The position numbers and the translations under genes are program-made. 33,651 nt of DNA from assembly GCA_051453625.1 (NCBI GenBank), contig JBOZIK010000001.1:294574629-294608279 (forward strand), in the 5' to 3' direction. This document shows positions 9,289 through 20,100 of the stretch, in pieces (the stretch's first letter is position 1; each line of letters starts with the position of its first letter). The notes under the pieces are model-generated. The model did no database searches. It was not told the origin of the DNA and saw only the letters and a program-made list of their open reading frames with translations. Source of the stretch: Welwitschia mirabilis (taxonomy: Eukaryota > Gnetophyta > Gnetopsida > Welwitschiales).

Positions 9289-12154
9289 AGGTCACAAGGA
9301 GATTGAGGATGATCACTATCCAGATAATTATTTCATACTTTAGTTTAAGTTATTTATTTGAAATAGTATTGTATTTCTATTCTAGTTTCTGTAGGTTTAT
9401 TTTTTCTGCAATTTTTCATTTTGGTAGCATTAATAAGCCTTATCGTCCTCTTTGTAATTCCCATGAGTAGGCAGACAATGGTCTACATTTTATGTCTTTT
9501 CTTAATTTCGATAATAAATTTTTCTATTTTTCGATAGCATAAAGTCGACATCATTCTCTCTGTTGTCCAGATGTCTAGGTGAACGACTGCCTGTAGTTTT
9601 ACTTCTCTTTCTAATTTTTCACAATTACTTTTTTTTGTTTTTCATAAAATAAGTGTTTTTCGTTCTTTACATCATCCAAACAACGTCCAAAACGATGTCT
9701 TTATGCATTTTCTAAGTGATTAAGAATCCAAACAATTTGCTAAAAACATGAATATCAAAGGAAATAGAGCTTGATCTTCACTTTGTACTTATCTTTCTTA
9801 TCATCTTCATTAATTCTCTTGTTTTATCTCTCTCAATTATTTAATAAATAGTGATAACAGAATCCTTGGGGAAATTCTTTTTGAAAGAAGGAGAAACTTG
9901 AGAATATTTTAGGAATATGGTAAGAAAACACTTTGAGAAATTTTTACAGAAAGAGGGAGGACAACACAAAATAATATTGAGATTAGGAATTGGGCTTGTT
10001 CCCATTTTCAACCTTCTTATTTTTTCCTTCTTCTTTTTAGACTTCATAAAGAAATGACTATGAAAATTTTCAACATTTTAGGGATTCCACCTTGTTTAGA
10101 GAAACATCCTGCAATCATGTTAGTCATTCATCTCCCATGAATTACTATGAAGAAGATCCATCTCCTATGAACTATAAGGAGGAATAAAATGATCCAATGA
10201 AAGAAATTGTTGATGAAATGAAAAAGAGGCAAGGAAATACCAACAAGAACCTAGGAAATTTAGTTGAGATCCTTTAATAAATACTATTACAAAATCAAGA
10301 TTCTTTCACAACACAACATCCTGACCTATCCTACTACATCCTACCTTGAAAAAAATGAAAAGAATTTAAGAACAAGAGGTAATGATTCTTGATTTTAAAT
10401 AGAAGATGAATTTTTAGATTAAACTTCAACATGGTACTTATTAGGAGATCACCAAAGGGGATACAATGATGACTCAACTTAATTTTTAAACAATAATGAT
10501 AAGGATGATTATTCATTAGATGATGATATTGAGAAATTAGATTATATTCTTGCCATTCATTTATTGCCAGAAAATCTAGATGAGGACTTCATTCATAAAG
10601 AATCTAAAAACTTTTTAATTTATGATGAAGATGATGCTCACATTTCTCTTGATGATCTTTTTGATGAATTCAACAACTTAAATAATGAAATAAATATTTA
10701 ACAAAAGAAGGAATATATAATCAAACATGATGATAAGGAAAGTAAAGAAATAATTAAACAAAATAATAATGAAGACAACAATGAAAGAGATGAACTCAAT
10801 GAAGGATCCATAGAGATTTATTCAAACTTCATAGAGGATAAACTTATTTATTCTACCCATGCTTCTCCATCTCTTCTACTTGCACTTTCATATATAACTT
10901 TAAATCGCATCCTTTCTTCTACTTTCACTTTCACATTACCTTATGATCTTAATAATGATAACATTTCTCCATCTTCTCTATTTAAACCTTCATGTAATTC
11001 TCAAAGCTATCTCCCTTTCCTTGACTTTTATGAAACCCATAATTTTCAAGAGTCTATTCCAATCTCTCAATATCTTCCTTTTAAAAATTAATGTGATACT
11101 CAAAGTAACATCCTTTCCTTTTTTAAGCAAGTCCACTTTACCTTATGCTTTCAATAAGTACCCTTTTTAAAAGTATGACCTGGAATATCTTATAATTTTA
11201 AATTGGAGTAAACCTTATCTTCTTGATGATAATGCATGCTTAGAGTTAAATTTTAAGGAGCTTCTCAATCTCATTAAACATTCTCAAAAGCCCTTAAAAA
11301 CTTCTTGGATCTATTCTTTTTGTTATGCCTTGAATGAATTATATAATGATACTCATGATTTATAATTTTTTAATGAGAGAATATTTATTAATGAAATTTA
11401 TCACTTCCTTATATCTTATTTAGATTTTGAAATTTTTGCTATTAAAGTTTTATTACTTTACTCTCTTTTCCTCTAATTGATTTTATTCCAAAATGAGTGT
11501 ATACCTTTTATGTTTTATCCATTGGTTTCTATTTGGTTTGGACATTATTTTTCTGAAAAGTACAATACCTGAGTGCACCTTTGACATAACTAGTTAACCT
11601 CTCAATGGTTAAGTTCTTATATTTTAGAAAAAGTAAATTTCAATGGCTTAGTTGAAATCTTTAATCTAAACACTTGGGAAATTCAAAAGTTACAAATAAA
11701 AGGTCAAACATCATTGAGATACCTATTGATTAAATCTTAAACATGATAGAAGAACTCGTCTTGAATTTTCCTCCTATCATTATCTAAATTTTTCTTTAGT
11801 TATTTCTCTTAATGAATGTTATGTTATCACTTGAACGTCTTTAACTTGACTAATGTTTTACTTTATGAAGTTACCATAACTAGTAAATCTTTTACTTAGG
11901 CATTCCAAAGTGATACGATTGGAGTCATCCAATCTTAAGACATTCGTATGTTTGTGAACTTTATTTCAAAGGAAGATGGCTTTTTATTTTAATTTCTTCT
12001 AATGATATGAGTCTTTAGTTATTTGGATGTTCTTCCTTGTTTCTCACCTCATTAACTTCATCCTTGTCCTTAAGAGTACTTGGTTATGTGGAATTTATCT
12101 TTTCATTTAAAAAAAAAAAAAGAATAGAAATAAAGATTTTACTTAGAGAAATCT
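9289..12154 (+). mobile_element. Internal region of LTR element copy A (decayed, probably non-autonomous)
   Basis: It aligns with copy B (17156-19940) over nearly its whole length. Both contain a leader, then a gag-like segment (GGACAACA.AAAAT...TTAGAGAAACATCCT; ATTACTATGAAGAAGATCCA), an acidic stretch of GAT/GAA codons (10500-10700), a Ser/Leu/Phe-rich stretch, and an end block with GGCTTAGTTGAAATCTTTAA and AAGAGTACTTGGT. Scattered stops break every frame. The longest recognisable stretch, around 10520-11090, reads as an acidic protein that I cannot assign to a family. I found no protease, reverse transcriptase or integrase motif. The element may therefore be non-autonomous, or its coding part may be lost. 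Confidence 0.7.
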
Positions 12155-12254
12155 NNNNNNNNNNNNNNNNNNNNNNNNNNNNNNNNNNNNNNNNNNNNNN
12201 NNNNNNNNNNNNNNNNNNNNNNNNNNNNNNNNNNNNNNNNNNNNNNNNNNNNNN
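12155..12254. other. Assembly gap (100 N)
   Basis: Exactly 100 N, a conventional size for a gap of unknown length. Sequence 3' of it does not clearly continue the copy A/copy B alignment. Confidence 0.99.
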
Positions 12255-12680
12255 CTTTGATTTGCATTTTTGTTAGTTTCTTGAATCAGTTTTAATTGTT
12301 TTGAACCTTTACCATCATAATGAAATGATTTGTATATATGAAACCTTCGATTAGAATAAATGTTCTATTATTTACCTCCTTGTTTACAATTCTTTTCCAT
12401 TGTTAAAAATCACCCTTACCACCCATTTCACTACTCTTGCTTATCGAATTTTATTACATAACTCCTTTTTATCATCCATTTATCTTAATTTATTTCTGTT
12501 TTACTCAATCAAATTCATTACTTTATCATCTTTTACCATTAAGCATTACTTGTCCTTGTCTCATATTTTTGATGCAAAGCTCAAGTTTTTCTCCACATCA
12601 AAAAGGGGGCAACTATAATAACAATTCCCATGTTTCAATTAAAGCATGCAATGAGCTTTATTATTCATAATCTTAGATCC
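12255..12680. other. AT-rich sequence after copy A
   Basis: Pyrimidine-rich plus strand with two chance-looking overlapping frames. ATCAAAAAGGGGGC at about 12598-12611 could be the polypurine tract of copy A, but no LTR of the family follows, so if real the 3' LTR has been lost. Confidence 0.4.
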
Positions 12681-12937
12681 ATGGATCGTCTTTCAGTAGT
12701 TGCTTTTTCATCAACTACTAGGCAACTATTTCCTTTGACCCACATGACTAAGGGTGGACACTAGATCACATTGCAGGTAGTGAATGATCTAGTCTGTACT
12801 AGAGGATGAGGTTATTCATGGGGAAGCCAGTTTGAACACCTTACAACTACCCTCAAGATGATCATTTTATCAGGAAAGAATGTATTTAGAGTTTTTTTTC
12901 TAAAAGAGGAGGTTCTGAGGTGGAGGCCTACTAATCA

Positions 12938-13303
12938 TTTCTTGCTTTTCCTTTGATTTTATAATAGAATGATAGTGCATTTGGTTTACCTAGTGAGTAC
13001 ACTGATGTTGTAGAAAAGATCAAAAAAGGAACAAAGCTATTTTTATATGACATGAATCTGTGACTAATGTATGGTATATATATTGCTAAAGGTCATGCAA
13101 GAACTAATATCAATCCCAATGCTCTCAAATCCATGAAGAAAGAATTTCCATCTTAGGTTAAATTTTGTACTTTAAAAGAACGCATTTTTTTACCGAAGAA
13201 CAAGTTTAGAGAAGCCATCAAGGAAAACTATTTTGAAAAAGGGAAGCATAGATTCAAACTTGTTCTTAGTCTAGAATAGATTAATAAACTTCAAATTGTT
13301 TAA
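12938..13303 (+). pseudogene. DCD (development and cell death) domain pseudogene
   Basis: From AGT at 12974 one plus-strand frame follows the plant DCD domain. Seen: SAFGLPSEYTDVVEKIKKG; TKLFLYDMNL; LMYGIYIAKG; NINPNAL; FPS-stop-VKFCTL; FLPKNKFREAIKENYFEKGK; HRFKLVLSLE; INKLQIV. Family landmarks are FGLP, G..LFLYD, (L)MYGI(Y/F)xA, N.xAF....PAQVRF, LPE..FK.AI.ENY and KF.F.L...QV..L. Four in-frame stops occur: TGA 13061-13063 (family Arg), TAG 13154-13156 (family Gln), TAG 13277-13279 (Gln) and TAA 13301-13303. The first three are one C-to-T step from CGA or CAG. The beginning of the domain is frameshifted or partly deleted; TTTTATAATAGAATG at 12957-12971 may be the FxCNN..TM start. DCD proteins act in stress and cell-death responses in plants. 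This copy cannot encode one. Confidence 0.85.
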
Positions 13304-13310
13304 ACACCTT

Positions 13311-13692
13311 CACCCAGATATAAATTTAGGTGCATCACTTAGAGGAAGGTTAAGAAATGAGTTATCAGCTACTTTTCATCCCATCGACTCTATTAAAGCT
13401 ATAGAGGCAAGGCTCATGCCACTTCCTCCCTCTTATGCACATTAGTTGGAATTCTCTACTAGAAAGGATCCTGGCGGTGTTCCAATTGCAGTAGAGTAAT
13501 TTGTACCTTAATGACCTAAGAAGAACACAACCTTTACCAAGGGACGATTACTTAGACTGGTACATGGTAAGAGACAATCTCCGTTTTGGCACTGCATACT
13601 CATCAATATCTGGGACACAATATGTCCCTCCTAGTATAGCTGCCTTTTGTTCTCCAGTTTCTAGGATCTTCTCATCTCTTTATTGCTACTGA
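13311..13692 (+). pseudogene. Possible C-terminal extension of the DCD pseudogene
   Basis: Directly after the DCD domain the coding appearance continues in shifted frames. In one, from 13311, there is LRNELSATFHPIDSIKAIEA, then LMPLPPSYAH-stop-LEFSTRKDPGGVPIAVE. In the next, from 13501, there is LRRTQPLPRDDYLDWYMVRD, ending at a TGA near 13690. The Pro/charged composition and the abrupt change to AT-rich DNA after 13690 suggest real former coding sequence, but I do not recognise a domain. It could be a lineage-specific tail of the same protein. Confidence 0.5.
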
Positions 13693-14067
13693 CTAGGCAT
13701 GCTCTCTTATGAATTTTTGCTAGAACCATGAGGTCTATTTTTATGATTTAAATTGAGATGAATTTTATATAAAACGTAATTGGTTGACATAGGCATGAAA
13801 GACATCTTTTAGGAAAAAAGTTTTAAGAATGGGCTTATGCTTCCTCTACTATTTTATAAGTAACTTTGATTTTGATAACTAGTTAATATTTTCTTAATAC
13901 CATATATTAGATTAGCTTAAAAAAAAAAAGGGTTGAACATCTTGCAAGAAAACTATGGAGATCAAAGTTCTAGTTTGAGGATTCCCCTGTTTACATAGCG
14001 TTTCATTTTAGTTAGCTGGACTCTTCATAGAGATGATGTTGAACTTGAAAGATGACTACAACCCCCC
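13693..14067. other. AT-rich spacer with an A run
   Basis: Nothing coding seen. A run of 11 A (13919-13929) lies about 230 bases after the DCD-like sequence. It could be an old poly-A tail of a retrocopy, but A runs are frequent in this window, so the evidence is weak. Confidence 0.4.
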
Positions 14068-14872
14068 TGTAATGAGCCCAATTTTAATAATAGTAGAATT
14101 ATTATGTAACTGAGTATTTGGTGGATGTATATGTTTTATGTTGTGTGTATCATTTTTTATTTGTAAAAGCATAAGGCTGTCATTTAGTCTCTAGTCGCCC
14201 TGCATTGTAAAGTTCCTTGCATGAGCCTTTTTATAAATACCAAGGAAGTGTGCTTCTAAAATTTTTAAAATGCATTCCTAATTGTGATAGTTCATGAATT
14301 CATTTAGCTAGGTTATTATGTCCTTTTGCCCGTTTTTCTTGTTCTATGCATATGTGTAGAAAGGTTGTTTTCGTTTTTAGAAAAAGGAAGTGATTTAAAA
14401 TGCACTTGAGAGTTTCAATGCAAGGACACCTATCATTGCAAAGAAAAAAGATGAGAAAATCAAGGTTTAAAGAGGACATTTCTAGATTCTATTTAAGGTT
14501 GCAAATACATGTGTTCCATGCAACATCTCTACCAAAGAGGAGTAAAAATGAAAAAAGAAAGAAGACAACAGTATGTAGCATGAAAGACATTAAAATATGT
14601 AGATAAGCCAAAAGCATAAGAAAATCCATGAAGGTCAAGGCAGACTCCTTTCAAACGGCATAATCATTAAGATAAATCTTTTTGAATTGGATTTAATTAT
14701 TATTCATCTTACTTTTTTAGTCATACTCAAATTGTATAAATAACATAGTAGTGGTAGTTTTTAGTAGTGAGATTCCTCTTTCTTCAGTCCTCTTGCTCAT
14801 CAATTCAATTGGCCTAAATCCATCTCTTGTTAAACCAATTCCGATTCTTAGAGGTTGCAGAAATTCATTACA
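14068..14872 (+). repeat. LTR-like unit, 805 bp, possibly a solo LTR
   Basis: Starts TGTAATGAGCCCAA and ends GAAATTCATTACA, giving matching TGTAATG...CATTACA inverted ends. Inside are TATAAATA at about 14231 and TATAAATAA at about 14735. The TGTAATGA(C/G)CCC start is common in plant Ty3/gypsy LTRs. No primer site follows and no polypurine tract precedes it. The flanks (CCCCC left, GCATA right) do not form a target duplication, so a truncated element or a false pairing is possible. The small open frame at 14400-14606 inside it has no recognisable domain. Confidence 0.45.
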
Positions 14873-15202
14873 GCATATTCACATGCTTCATGCAGTGCTG
14901 AATATCTGAAAGGCTAAGTTGAAGACCTTCTCATCCCATCACTACTCACTGGCAGCAAAGTGGAATAATTGGTAATTACATAGAAGATTTTGTTACTTCA
15001 AGGGTGGTTGAAGTAGTTATCCATATGCATCAAAAACATGACCACCATCATAGTCATCGCGATTATTCCCACTCCTGCACCATGTCTACAGCGTTATTCA
15101 AGTTATCTTAGGAAAATGAGATCCAAATCCTTACAATCCCTTTGCCCTGTCAAAACAGAATCACAGCTAAAAAAGCAGCGAGGCATCTCAGATGCAAAGC
15201 AG

Positions 15203-15450
15203 AACACTGGCAAGATCACCAAAATAGGAAAAGAATCATAAAAATTATTCAAATTTAACAAAGTTTTCGGACCTTCTTCAACTCAAGATGAAGTCTACAG
15301 GGAGACCTAATCATTGATCAGGCGTGTAATATGGATGGATGCAATGTTTGCATTTTTGCTTATGGACAGACCAGTCTGGAAAGACACATATAATGAATTG
15401 CCCCAAAAAATGCATCAGAAAAAGAGTTGAGAGTAAATTATTGAGCGCTT
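15203..15450 (+). pseudogene. Plant KIN-14 kinesin motor-domain pseudogene fragment
   Basis: The plus strand reads NTGKITKIGKES, stop TAA (15239-15241), then KLFKFNKVFGPSSTQDEVYR, stop TAA (15308-15310), then SLIRRV. After a shift of two bases (15332-15333) it reads DGCNVCIFAYGQT. A base is lost in the Gly codon (AG at 15373-15374), then SGKTHIM. After another small shift it reads NASEKELRVNY, stop TGA, AL. Kinesins have FDxVFGP, F.YGQTG(S/A)GKTYTM; plant KIN-14 adds GVNYRAL just after. So this is the start of the motor, with the ATP-binding P-loop broken by a one-base deletion, from a minus-end-directed plant kinesin. Homology stops at RAL. The frame upstream to 15038 may be more of the same gene but is not recognisable. 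Confidence 0.85.
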
Positions 15451-16160
15451 GGCCCCAAAAGATAGGGACGAAGCATAACAGAGGATAGCAGATGCAATAT
15501 AGAGGGGTGACCCAAAAAGAAGAACACCATCATAACAGTGAACAGCGGGCATCAAAGAAAAGCTTAAAAACACAGTGCAAAGAGGCGGCACCATACAGAG
15601 GAGCATATCAGAACTAGAAAGAGGAATGCGTAGGAAGCGAGGCTGAAAGCGCACCAAAGAACGCACAATGTCTTTTGCTCCAAAAACACCAGAGCAACAT
15701 CAGAGACGAGAGAACGAGAACGGCGAAAATGCCTGACACATAAGAGAACAGTAGGAAACGCTAAGAAAAAAGGCGCATCAGAAATAAAAAAGATACGTGT
15801 AGAAGAAATTCCATCAGAAGAAGGGACAAAACTAAAAAACGCCTAGCAAAGGACAAAACACTGGCAGTGATGAACACCTTCACATTAAAGATGCGCATCG
15901 GTAGAAAAGTGGACAGAATGAACCATTGATGGCGGTGACAACAGACAAAACGCCATCTCAAACGACAACACGAAGCAACGCAACCCAGAGAAAATGGACA
16001 TGCACACAGACAACGTGGATCAGAAATGCAATAGTAAATAGAGAATAAAAGGAAGTAACTCTTAAAATCAAAGATAGATCAAAGAATAGAGGCCGAATGA
16101 CAGAATAAACCATAGGGACCACATCAAAATAGACATCTGCGACATAGTAATCTGACATTA
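15451..16160 (-). other. Compositionally distinct, purine-rich island; possible former transcript leader
   Basis: About 700 bases that stand out from their surroundings: higher GC, more CG dinucleotides, plus strand strongly purine-rich (AGAA, ACAGA, GAACG). The minus strand is correspondingly pyrimidine-rich and carries three consecutive open stretches (15666-15415, 15961-15761, 16158-15958) rich in Leu, Phe, Ser and Val. I recognise no domain. The base skew alone would produce such frames, so I do not call them genes. It might be an unidentified repeat inserted into or next to the kinesin ghost. Confidence 0.4.
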
Positions 16161-16345
16161 GAAGTCATAGGTTTCTTTTATTTATGATTAAATCTCAACT
16201 TATTATTGTTTATATATTTTAATGCTTTATCCTTTTAATGTTTTAAAGGTTTAAAGTTTAGACACTACACTTTTCATTTCTTCTTGTAAAGTTCTTGGTA
16301 CATTGCAACACTTTTTTTGATTTCTTAAAAACAAAAACAAAAAAT

Positions 16346-16349
<4 letters not shown>

Positions 16350-16389
<40 letters not shown>
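16350..16389. repeat. (AG)n microsatellite
   Basis: About 20 uninterrupted AG units. Confidence 0.97.
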
Positions 16390-16391
<2 letters not shown>

Positions 16392-16740
16392 GCTTCTTCT
16401 AATTTCTTAAGCTTGTTTTCTTCTATTTATTTTTTAGTCATAATTGTCTTCAACATTTGAGATGCAAGCTTGATTAGTGTCGAATCATATCTCATTTATT
16501 CTTAGGGAATTCATGAATTTAAAAAAAAAAAAGGAAAAAAAAACTATATTACTTCACCATTGGACTTCCGTTCGAAATTTAATTCATATAACTTTTTCTA
16601 AGAAAATAAAAGATAGATTTATAACATTTTTTAATAGATTTATTTGAGTGATGTTATTCTCTTTACTTTTCAAATATCTCAGATGTTAAATAAAATATCA
16701 AATATCACTTGACTGCCTAAAGCTATGAAGTTAAAGTTGC

Positions 16741-17134
16741 ACCACATCTATTCATATTTTATTTTATGTATCTTATATCTTATATTGATTAGGGATAAGT
16801 AATAGCTCTTCCTAATTGATATAAGTTATCAGGGCTGATATTTGTGATAGAAGAATTGGTATTCAAATAGACTTATTAAACTTGCATTACATCCTTTTGT
16901 ATTTTATCAATCATTCATCTTGTATTATATTTGCGTTGTTTCTTATTTTCATTTACTTAAAGAAAAAAGACTCAAAATACTTTGTTGAAATCAATTTTGT
17001 AACTTTTAACGTACCTTTAATGGATTATGACATTTGAATTAACTTTGATCTATACTAGTGTGTGTTTTTTTAGTATTAGTAATTTACAAAATCTACTTAA
17101 AAACTTAAATATTGTAGCAATTCATATCGAAACA
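16741..17134 (+). mobile_element. LTR copy 3: truncated 5' LTR of element copy B
   Basis: Aligns with the last 350-400 bases of the family LTR (ATGTATCTTATATCTTATAT, GATTAGGGATAAGTAATAG, CTTTGTTGAAATCAATTTTG, CTATACTAGTGTGTGTTTTT) and ends in CGAAACA. A primer-site relic follows three bases later. The upstream two thirds of the LTR are absent; homology fades near 16741. It shares GGGATAAGTAATAG and the ATTCAAATAGACT block with LTR copy 2 more than with copies 1 and 4. Confidence 0.75.
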
Positions 17135-17137
17135 TTT

Positions 17138-17155
17138 TGGAACTGTTTCCAAGAA
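17138..17155 (+). other. Primer binding site relic of copy B
   Basis: TGGAACTGTTTCCAAGAA sits three bases after the LTR end, at the same place as the tRNA-Asp-type site in copy A. It is more decayed and would be hard to recognise without the copy A alignment. Confidence 0.55.
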
Positions 17156-20100
17156 AGGTCTCAGGGAGATAGAGGATTGTCACTATTCATAGTAATAAGG
17201 CTTGTCATCCTCTCTATCATCCCCATAATAAGGCAGATGAATAGTTTGCATTTTACATCTTTTCTTAATTTCAATAATAAAATTTTCTAATTTTCAATAG
17301 TGTAATAAAGTCAGCATCATCCTATCTGTCATCTAGATGATAAGGGGGATGACCATCTATAGTTCTCCTTTTGTTTTTGATTTCTTTACAATTATTTTTT
17401 TTTGTTTCCAATAAAATAAGTATCTATTCTCCTTCATATAATTTGGACAACATTTAAGACAACATTTTTACGCATATTCTGAGTGATTAAGGATTCAAAT
17501 AATTCAATTAAAACATGAAATATTAGATAGAATAAAGCTTGAACTTCACTTTATACTTATTTTTCCTAACATCTTAATTAATCATTCTTATTTCAATCTT
17601 CTCATCTATTTCAAATGAATAGTGATAAAAGGACCCTTCAGGAAATTCTTGCTAAGAGAAGGAAAAACAAGAGAAACTCTGAGGAATATAATAAGAGAAC
17701 ACTTCAAGGAATTTTGTAGAAAAAGGGAGGACAACATAAAATGCTATTAAGAATAGGAATTAGGCTTCTTCCTCTTTCCAGTATTTTTATTTTTTTCCCT
17801 TGTTTTTTTAGACTTCATATAGAAATGACTATGGAAATTTTTGACATTTTAGGAATTTCACCTCATTTAGAGAAACATCCTATAATCATTTTAGTTAATT
17901 CCATCCATCTTCCATGCATTACTATGAAGAAGATCCACTTTTTATGAACTACTACAAGAAATAAAATGATCCAATAAAAGAAATGATTAATGCAATAAAG
18001 AAGAGACATGAAGATACTAATAAGAACCTAGAAAATCTAATTGAGATATTTCAAAACTCTATTATAAAATTATGTTTTTTTTTTTTTTTTACAACATAAC
18101 ATTCTCAAACTGATCCTTCTACATCCTATCTTAAAAATGAAGAGAACTTAAAAAGAGTGACGATGATTCTTACTTCCAAATATAAGATGAGATTTTGGAT
18201 TAGACTTCAATATCCTACTCATTGAAAAATGACCAAAGGGGTGATGATGATGACCCAGCTTAATTTTTCAATAATAAGAATAAGGATGATTATTTATGAG
18301 ATGATGATATTGAGATATTAGATTATATCTCTACCATCCATTTATTGATAGAAAATCTAGATGAGGAATCCATTCATGAAGAATGTAAAAAATTTTCAAT
18401 GTATGATAAAGATAATTCTTACATTTATCTTGATGACTTTTTTAATAAATCCAACAACTTAGAGAATGAGAGTAATACTCAATAAGAAAATGACATATAG
18501 TCAAAAACAATAATGAGAAAAGTGAAAAAAAAACTCAATGAAATAATGATGGAGACAATAATGAAGAAAATAAACATAAGGAAGGATGCACAAAGATTCA
18601 TTCAAACTTCATAGAGGATAGACTTATTCATTCCAATACAATAAACTAATCTAAAATTCCTACTCATGCTTCTCTATCTCTTTTACCTATGATTTCATAT
18701 CAACTCCAAATCACATGCTTCCTTTTACTTCCACTTCTACATTATCTTATGATCTTGATAATGATAAATTTTTTCCATCTCTTTCATTTGAACATTCATG
18801 ATGTTTTTAAAACTACTTTACTTTTCTTGACTTTTATAAAACTCATAATTTTGAAGAGACTATTCCTAATATCACTCAATGTCTTCTTTTTAAAAATTTA
18901 TGTGTTCTCAAAGTAGCATTCTTCCCTTTTATACTAATTTCACTTTACTTTGTGCTTTTAATGGTTACTCTTTTTAAAAGTATGACTTGGGATATGTTGG
19001 GATTTTAAATTAGTCTATACCTTATCTTCTTCATAATAATCCATGCTTAGAATTAAATCTTAAGAAGCTTCTTAATCTCATTAAACGCTCTAAAAATCCC
19101 ATAAAACAAATTCTTGGATCCATTCTTTGAGTTATGCCTTTCATGAATTATGTAATGATACTCATAATTTGTGATGCTTCAATAAGTCATTAATCGTGAA
19201 TGAAAATTATCACTTCTTTATCTCTTATTTGGATTCTGAAATTTGTGTTATTAAATTTTTATCATTTTACTCTCTTTTTCTCTAATTGATTTTATTCCAA
19301 AATGATTGTATTCCTTTTATGTTTTATCAATTAGTTTCTATTTGGTTTGGCCCTTATGTTTTTGAAAAGTAAAAAACCTGATAGTATCTTTTACACAACT
19401 AGTTAACCTCTCAAGGGTTAGATCCTTATCTTCTAGAAAAAGTACATCTTAATGGCTTAGTTGAAATCTTTAACTCAAACACTCAGGAAATTTAGAAATT
19501 AATGGAAAAAGTTTAAAAATCATTGAGAACATATCAATTAAACCTTAAACATGCTATGAGCACCTGTCTTGGATTTTTCTCCTGTCATTATCTAAATTCT
19601 ATCTTAGATAATTCTTTGGTAAATGAAATATTATCACTTGAATATTTTTAACTTAACTAATGTTTTATTTTATGAAGCTATCATGACTAATAATCCTTTA
19701 TTTGAGCATTTCAAAGTGATAAGATTAGATCCACCTAAGCTTAAGACACTTGTACGTTTATGAACTTCATTTCAAAGGAAGTTGCCTTGGTTCTTTTATT
19801 CTTATTCAAATGGTATGAGTTTTTAGTTGTTTGAGTGTTTTCCTTTGTTTTTAATCTCTTTACTTCATCCTTATTCTTAAGAGTACTTGGTCATGTGAAA
19901 TTTATTCGTTTACTTCTTTAAAAAAGAAAAGAAAAAAAAATAAAAAACTTAATCATGATCTTTAATATCTAAGCTAAAAACAAGATCATCATAAGCACAC
20001 CAAGGGAAATTTCCTTAGAGATGCCTTTGCTAGTATGATATTGTAGGTATGAAAATTCCGTTTGGGGGTTAGTTGGCCATGCTGTGTGGGTCCTTACTCC

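Noticed and set aside
9841-12618. Small frames in copy A and its flank as possible small genes
   Set aside because: Frames in the aligned copy A/copy B block are not conserved in length or start between the copies, which is expected for decayed transposon DNA; those after the gap have no recognisable domain.
14867-15202. Extension of the kinesin ghost upstream
   Set aside because: The sequence reads partly open and is less AT-rich, but I could not match it to the conserved neck or CRVRPF start of the motor, so it was left out of the call.
15415-16158. Three minus-strand frames that could be membrane proteins (Leu/Phe/Val-rich)
   Set aside because: A pyrimidine-rich strand gives such residues automatically; no start context, domain or continuity between frames.
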